Assembly: GCA_017382555.1 (NCBI GenBank) | Contig: JAFOAB010000125.1 | Location: forward strand, 1 to 19,163 | Reading direction: 5' to 3' | DNA length: 19,163 nucleotides | Origin: Clostridia bacterium | GTDB taxonomy: Bacteria; Bacillota; Clostridia; Oscillospirales; CAG-272 | In this document: in pieces, positions 15,456 to 19,163 of the stretch | Layout: each line of letters starts with the position of its first letter | How positions within the stretch are numbered: the stretch's first letter is position 1 | The notes under the pieces: model-generated | Database searches by the model: none | Told to the model about the DNA's origin: nothing | What the model saw: only the letters and a program-made list of their open reading frames with translations | Made by a program: the position numbers and the translations under genes

Positions 15456-17441
15456 TTACTTTACGTGCTCTATGGCGTTTTCAATCTTATCAAGACCGTG
15501 TCTCAGGATATCCCAATCCTTCGTGAAGCGGAGTATCTCAAGACGGAAGGCACTCGGCCAAGCGGGAAGCCACTGCGAGGGGGAGAAGGGCGGAACACCA
15601 AAACGACCCCATCTTGTGTGGAATATCGCCTCGTCCTGCGCACCTGCGGGACGAACACGGCGGTTAACGTACATAGTTCCGTCGGAAATGCACTGGCAAG
15701 CATTGGCAAAGAAGGCAATTCCCTTCTCCTTCCAATGGTTCTCACCGGTAAGCTCCGAAAGGCGTAAAAATGACATAACGTCGCGAAGCGCGTACTGGTC
15801 AAGCGCCTGATGCGCGGTGCTGACGGAGGTAGAGCCAAAGGTATCATAGCCCATGGAGCCGATGAGGCTGTCCTTGGGGTATTCGATTGTGTAGTACATA
15901 AGCCAAGTGCAGAGATACCAAGCGATATTCTTTGCCGCCTCAATATACTTCTTGTCACCGGTTATATCGTAAAGCTCAAGTGCATCGCGAAGGAGGGGGC
16001 TGGAGGATTCCTTATCAATGCAGTAGGTATCAAGCGCACCTGCGGTTGTAAAACCGTCACGCTCCAAGGCGTCATAGTAGAAGTTGAATGCCTTAAGTGC
16101 GGAATCGAGATACTTATCGTCTCCGGAGCGCTTATATGCGGTAAGCATAGGAAGAACGAGGAAGCAGCCGATCGTACCGTCTGCGGCAAGGATGGATCCA
16201 TCGTAATCCCAGCTCTTTGCGTATCTTCCGCTTTCATCCTGCGTGCTGATGGCAAAATCACAAACGCCAAACGCGGTAGCGAGATATTCGGGCTTATCGA
16301 TGCCGCACTGCTTTGCAAGGTCATAGCCCTCAAAATACGCATCTGCGGCGCCGCCGATGTTGCAAGCATCAATTGCTATCTTGATCTGTCCGTTCTCATC
16401 ACGGCGGAATTTTTTGCCCGCGAAGACCTTGTGGCTCTCGCACGCGCACTCACCGAGCTTCCACTTATCGGGCACGTAATCATCCGCATAATATCTGTCG
16501 CGCCAAGGATCCCAGTCGAGACGTGCATCAATGAGACCGTCCTGACGCGTACCGAACTTTATCCAAGAATCGTGTACGTCGATACCCATCTTAAGTGCAT
16601 CCTTATCGCCCGTCTTGAGATAATGATAAAGCATAGCATTTGCCATGGAAGCGGACTGACCTACCCAGCTTATCTCGTAGCGGTTTACGGTCTTCATATA
16701 GGAGTGCTGAGCAACGTGCCACTGGCAACCCATAGTAAAGCCACAGAAGCCGTTTTTCTCCTCCTCGTAAAGATAACGGGAGTATGAGATAGCAAGATCG
16801 TAAAGATTCTCGGGCGTTCTGGGAGCATCGATAGCGTGACCGTAGTAACGCCAAGCGAAGTCGAGAAGCTTATCGTACTTTATGGGCTTATCCTCGGTGG
16901 GGTAAGCAAGGATGATTGCGGTAAACTCGGTACGGGGATGACCCTCACCTTGATATGCATCGCCCCAGAAGTGGCGCTGAAGCGTTTTAGGCTGCTCCTC
17001 CTCCGGGTAAATTACAACGTGTCTTTCCTTATCCCCGTCAAGATAAAGGGAGCAGGCGGTGTCCTCACCAACCTCCGTCATCATAGCAACGCACGCTTCG
17101 CTTGTTGCCGTAAAGGTGCAGGAGGGGATGGTCGCGCGGTGCCAAGCAAAGGTCCAAGGGGTTCCGTCCTCGGCTCTGTCACCAACGTACTCGGGAGTAG
17201 TTCCCCAGCCGTTACCGTTATAGCTTATCGAGGGTATCATCGTAAATTCGGGCTTCTTTGCGGTTAGAAGCTCCATACGCATATGTACGGTAGGCACTGC
17301 GGTGGTACGCTTCCAAAGAAAGGCAAGCTCGTTAATACGAACGAAGCTGTCCTCAGCCCCGTCGCAAGCAACGATCTCGGCAGCCTTAACGCCGTCGCAA
17401 ACTAAATAGTTAAGATTATTTTCGCGTAAAATTTCGGTCAT
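15456..17441 (-). CDS. Six-hairpin-like glycosidase-type protein of unassigned family
   Basis: I cannot place this 661-residue protein in a named family. The first about 190 residues look beta-rich (many short strands, GNGWGTTPEYVG at 77-88), suggesting a beta-sandwich. From about 200 on it has repeating helical pairs with aromatic and acidic residues, such as LDWDPWRDRYYADDY, GGAADAYFEGYDLAKQCG and SGRYAKSWDYDGS, the pattern of an (alpha/alpha)6 barrel as in many glycoside hydrolases, epimerases and lyases. There is no signal peptide or transmembrane segment, so it is probably cytoplasmic and works on imported sugars. The start at 17441 has GGAGG seven bases before it and a good promoter upstream. 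It heads a likely operon with sdaA and a lipoprotein, an unusual combination. Confidence 0.7.
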   Translation of the reverse strand: MTEILRENNLNYLVCDGVKAAEIVACDGAEDSFVRINELAFLWKRTTAVPTVHMRMELLTAKKPEFTMIPSISYNGNGWGTTPEYVGDRAEDGTPWTFAWHRATIPSCTFTATSEACVAMMTEVGEDTACSLYLDGDKERHVVIYPEEEQPKTLQRHFWGDAYQGEGHPRTEFTAIILAYPTEDKPIKYDKLLDFAWRYYGHAIDAPRTPENLYDLAISYSRYLYEEEKNGFCGFTMGCQWHVAQHSYMKTVNRYEISWVGQSASMANAMLYHYLKTGDKDALKMGIDVHDSWIKFGTRQDGLIDARLDWDPWRDRYYADDYVPDKWKLGECACESHKVFAGKKFRRDENGQIKIAIDACNIGGAADAYFEGYDLAKQCGIDKPEYLATAFGVCDFAISTQDESGRYAKSWDYDGSILAADGTIGCFLVLPMLTAYKRSGDDKYLDSALKAFNFYYDALERDGFTTAGALDTYCIDKESSSPLLRDALELYDITGDKKYIEAAKNIAWYLCTWLMYYTIEYPKDSLIGSMGYDTFGSTSVSTAHQALDQYALRDVMSFLRLSELTGENHWKEKGIAFFANACQCISDGTMYVNRRVRPAGAQDEAIFHTRWGRFGVPPFSPSQWLPAWPSAFRLEILRFTKDWDILRHGLDKIENAIEHVK

Positions 17442-17477
17442 TTTTATCCTCCGAACAGAGTATATTATTACGTTATA

Positions 17478-17506
17478 ATTTTATCAAAACAAAAGTAAAA
17501 TTGCAA
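17478..17506 (-). promoter_or_regulatory. Promoter of the glycosidase-like/sdaA unit
   Basis: On the minus strand a -35 box TTGCAA (17501-17506) and a -10 box TAAAAT (17478-17483) are 17 bp apart. Transcription would begin near 17471, about 30 bases before the start codon. The surrounding 17442-17556 is AT-rich and holds no other gene. Confidence 0.65.
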
Positions 17507-17556
17507 CCGAAATCATGTAAAAAACACAAAATATAATTTCCCTTACATAAAATACA

Positions 17557-17586
17557 AAAGCGATATGCAAAAATACATATCGCTTT
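17557..17586 (-). terminator. Rho-independent terminator after the CDF exporter gene
   Basis: The arms AAAGCGATATG (17557-17567) and CATATCGCTTT (17576-17586) form a perfect 11-bp stem around an eight-base loop. Read on the minus strand it is followed by TGTATTTTAT, after TTT within the stem. It begins 3 bp past the stop of the exporter gene. Confidence 0.85.
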
Positions 17587-17589
17587 CCT

Positions 17590-18480
17590 TTAATGATGGT
17601 GATGGCAATGTCCGTGAACGTTATGTTGATACGGTTTACAGCATTCTTCATTGCATCGCTCGTTCTGCCCTTCAAGCTCCACCGTCGCGTGGCAAATACC
17701 GTGCTCCCGCAGCTCTTCCTTTACAGCACTTTTAACCGCAGACGAATCCGCATCGGTAACTACGTGCAGAGTTGCATAAGAATTCATCCCGTCAATGGTC
17801 CACACGTGGACGTGATGTACGTCAATTACGCCGCCGATTTCTTTAATATGCTCACACAGCTCGGACACGCTTACGTTATTCGGCGTTTTCTCAAGAAGCA
17901 CATCGAATCCTGCCTTGAGATTTTTAATTGAATGAACCAAAATGAATAACGAAACGGCGATGGACATAACGGGATCGATTATCCAAAAATCGGTAAATCG
18001 CATTACCACAGCACCGATTAGTACTACCGTCCAACCGAGCACGTCCTCCAGCATATGCAAATTCACTGCCTTTTCATTTAACGAGTGACCGTCGCGCGTA
18101 AAGAAAGCAGCTCCGAAATTCACAACAACTCCAACTACTGCAAAAATGAGCATTCGATCATAATTTATCTCAACGGGATTTAAAAGACGCACAGCCGCGT
18201 TATATATCATAACCAAGGAGCCTGCAATAAGTATGAAAGTAGTGACGAGACTGCCGAAAACGGAATAACGAGCATATCCGTAGGTATACACGTCATCGGT
18301 TGTTTTTTTACTTTTTCGCTCCATAAGGTACGAAACAGCGATACCGACAGCGTCTCCAAGATCGTGAAATGCATCGGAAATAATCGCCACACTGCCCGTA
18401 ATTATTCCGCCGAAAAGCTCAAAAATTGAAAAGAAAAAATTGAGAACAAACGCAATCAAAATATTTCTATCGGTATTCAT
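17590..18480 (-). CDS. Cation diffusion facilitator, zinc-type metal exporter
   Basis: CDF proteins export divalent metal ions from the cytoplasm by proton antiport. This 296-residue member has six hydrophobic helices, and both halves of the transport site are present as HxxxD: H39/D43 (SDAFHDLGD) in helix 2 and H142/D146 (NLHMLED) in helix 5. The HD-HD combination is usual for zinc-selective members such as ZitB. The cytoplasmic C-terminal domain includes VIDVHHVHVWTIDG, and the protein ends in a metal-binding tail with CNEECC and HNVHGHCHHHH. GGAGG precedes the ATG at 18480. It is transcribed away from a TetR-family gene, with a palindromic operator over the predicted start. The metal could also include cadmium or cobalt. 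Confidence 0.93.
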   Translation of the reverse strand: MNTDRNILIAFVLNFFFSIFELFGGIITGSVAIISDAFHDLGDAVGIAVSYLMERKSKKTTDDVYTYGYARYSVFGSLVTTFILIAGSLVMIYNAAVRLLNPVEINYDRMLIFAVVGVVVNFGAAFFTRDGHSLNEKAVNLHMLEDVLGWTVVLIGAVVMRFTDFWIIDPVMSIAVSLFILVHSIKNLKAGFDVLLEKTPNNVSVSELCEHIKEIGGVIDVHHVHVWTIDGMNSYATLHVVTDADSSAVKSAVKEELREHGICHATVELEGQNERCNEECCKPYQHNVHGHCHHHH

Positions 18481-18491
18481 AGCTTCCTCCG

Positions 18492-18520
18492 TTGACTAAC
18501 AGCATCAAATATGTTACAAT
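18492..18520 (+). promoter_or_regulatory. Promoter of the TetR-family gene
   Basis: A -35 box TTGACT (18492-18497) and a -10 box TACAAT (18515-18520) are separated by 17 bp. Transcription would start near 18527. The promoter lies inside the leader of the exporter gene and fires toward the exporter promoter, giving a TetR leader of about 110 bases that carries the palindrome and the direct repeats. Confidence 0.7.
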
Positions 18521-18531
18521 ATATTCACTAC

Positions 18532-18546
18532 CGAACATATTGTTCG
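18532..18546. promoter_or_regulatory. Palindromic operator between the exporter and TetR genes
   Basis: The sequence CGAACATATTGTTCG is a perfect 15-bp palindrome (half-site CGAACA, three-base centre). It covers the predicted start of the exporter transcript (about 18545) and lies just past that of the TetR transcript (about 18527). This placement fits a dimeric TetR repressor blocking both promoters. Confidence 0.65.
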
Positions 18547-18551
18547 CTTTT

Positions 18552-18579
18552 ATTATATCAAATCAAAAAGTTAATACAA
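18552..18579 (-). promoter_or_regulatory. Promoter of the CDF exporter gene
   Basis: On the minus strand a perfect -10 box TATAAT (18552-18557) is preceded at 16 bp by a weaker -35 box TTGTAT (18574-18579). The start would be near 18545, at the edge of the palindrome, leaving a leader of about 65 bases. Confidence 0.65.
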
Positions 18580-18591
18580 CATACGATTACG

Positions 18592-18619
18592 GAACAAAAT
18601 TCGTTATCGAACAAAATTC
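18592..18619. repeat. Two direct copies of GAACAAAATTC
   Basis: The 11-base sequence GAACAAAATTC occurs at 18592-18602 and 18609-18619, one copy every 17 bp. Each copy begins with the GAACA half-site found in the palindrome at 18532-18546, and each is itself a loose palindrome (GAA...TTC). They lie in the TetR gene leader, 20 bp before its start, and may be secondary regulator sites. Confidence 0.5.
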
Positions 18620-18638
18620 ATAAATTGTACGGTGTTAT

Positions 18639-19163
18639 ATGGACAGAAGACAAAGAAAGACGAGAGAAGCAATCTTCCGCGCTTTTAGCGAGCTTCTCTA
18701 CAAAAAAGATTTTTCACAAATTACGGTCGGGGAGATAATTGAAAGAGCTGACGTTGGAAGGGCTACCTTCTATTCCCACTTTGAAACCAAGGATTTTCTT
18801 TTAAAGGAGATGTGCGAGGAGCTGTTTTGTCATTTGTTCGACAGGGAAAGCGATAACGCTCATAATCACCGCCACATATTTGAATGTAACAGCTCGGATG
18901 CCGCTTATTTGCATCTTTTAAGACATTTGCGAAATAACGACAACAACATTCTCACACTTCTCTCCTCCCAAAATAACGAAATATTCTGGCGATATTTCCG
19001 CAGCGGAATTGATGAATTGACCGAACGAAAGATAAAGTTATTCGAAAACAATAAAAGCTGCTCCGTACCTAACGATTTTTGGAAGAATCACATCGCCTCC
19101 ACCTTTATCGAAACGCTTAAATGGTGGATAAAAGGCGGTACAAAGGAAAGTCCGGAAACAATT
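18639..19163 (+). CDS. TetR-family transcriptional regulator, 3' end cut by window edge
   Basis: The frame runs from the ATG at 18639 to the last base, 175 residues; family members are usually 180-210, so a short C-terminal piece is missing. The N-terminus is a typical TetR helix-turn-helix: RKTREAIFRAFSELL (helix 1), FSQITVGEIIERADV and GRATFYSHFETKDFLL (recognition helix with the conserved TFYxHF). The ligand domain has several histidines and cysteines (for example HNHRH, FECN), which could fit a metal-sensing role, but this is only suggestive. The binding site before the ATG is weak (GGTG). The divergent CDF exporter and the shared palindrome point to it as the exporter's local repressor. 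Confidence 0.9.
   Translation, partial: MDRRQRKTREAIFRAFSELLYKKDFSQITVGEIIERADVGRATFYSHFETKDFLLKEMCEELFCHLFDRESDNAHNHRHIFECNSSDAAYLHLLRHLRNNDNNILTLLSSQNNEIFWRYFRSGIDELTERKIKLFENNKSCSVPNDFWKNHIASTFIETLKWWIKGGTKESPETI

Noticed and set aside
15810..16787. Open plus-strand frame of 325 codons
   Set aside because: It is wholly opposite the 661-residue glycosidase-like gene, which has a promoter and a GGAGG site; the antisense product has no recognisable pattern.
17442..17556. Possible riboswitch or small RNA before the glycosidase-like gene
   Set aside because: The stretch is AT-rich with a promoter near the gene and a terminator at the far side; no stable conserved fold is visible in the roughly 30-base leader.

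Overview
The window looks like a chromosomal segment of an uncultured, Gram-positive-type Clostridia bacterium. Four things point there: the nusB–xseA–xseB–ispA–tlyA–nadK–argR–recN gene order is a Firmicutes hallmark; nearly all genes have strong GGAG/GAGG ribosome binding sites; two exported proteins carry lipoboxes; and there is a DUF4358-type lipoprotein next to an SGNH hydrolase, a pairing common in gut Clostridia. The genus cannot be decided from the sequence. I see no phage, insertion sequence, CRISPR array, tRNA or rRNA.

Region 1 (1-8708, minus strand) is one long, tightly packed housekeeping operon. A near-consensus promoter (TTGACT, 17 bp, TATAAT) drives nusB, then a TsaD-like M22 paralogue, xseA, xseB, ispA, tlyA, nadK, argR, recN and tyrS, which is cut by the window edge. 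Several junctions overlap or lie within a few bases, so translation is probably coupled. Compared with the Bacillus subtilis order (nusB-folD-xseA-xseB-ispA-dxs-tlyA-ahrC-recN-spoIVB-spo0A), folD and dxs are absent, a TsaD-like gene sits in the folD position, nadK is inserted before argR, and tyrS stands where spoIVB/spo0A would be.

Region 2 (8764-13391, plus strand) is an envelope and membrane block: a small four-helix membrane protein, a membrane-anchored SGNH/GDSL hydrolase on a Thr/Pro/Ala-rich stalk, a DUF4358 lipoprotein and a terminator. Next come a PlsC-type acyltransferase carrying a zinc ribbon and an extra C-terminal domain, and a GltS-type sodium/glutamate symporter whose start overlaps the acyltransferase gene. 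The first promoter lies inside an inverted repeat that may be an operator.

Region 3 (13389-17506, minus strand) is a probable three-gene unit: a large unassigned glycosidase-like protein, an iron-sulfur L-serine dehydratase and a lipoprotein. A bidirectional terminator separates it from region 2.

Region 4 (17557-19163) holds a zinc-type CDF metal exporter (minus) and a divergent TetR regulator (plus, cut by the window end). Their predicted promoters face each other, and a perfect 15-bp palindrome covers both predicted transcription starts. The simplest reading is one operator through which the TetR protein represses both the exporter and itself.

No obviously new system is visible. The best candidates for a second look are the SGNH/DUF4358/acyltransferase block, the face-to-face promoter arrangement at the metal exporter, the TsaD-like paralogue and the unassigned 661-residue protein.
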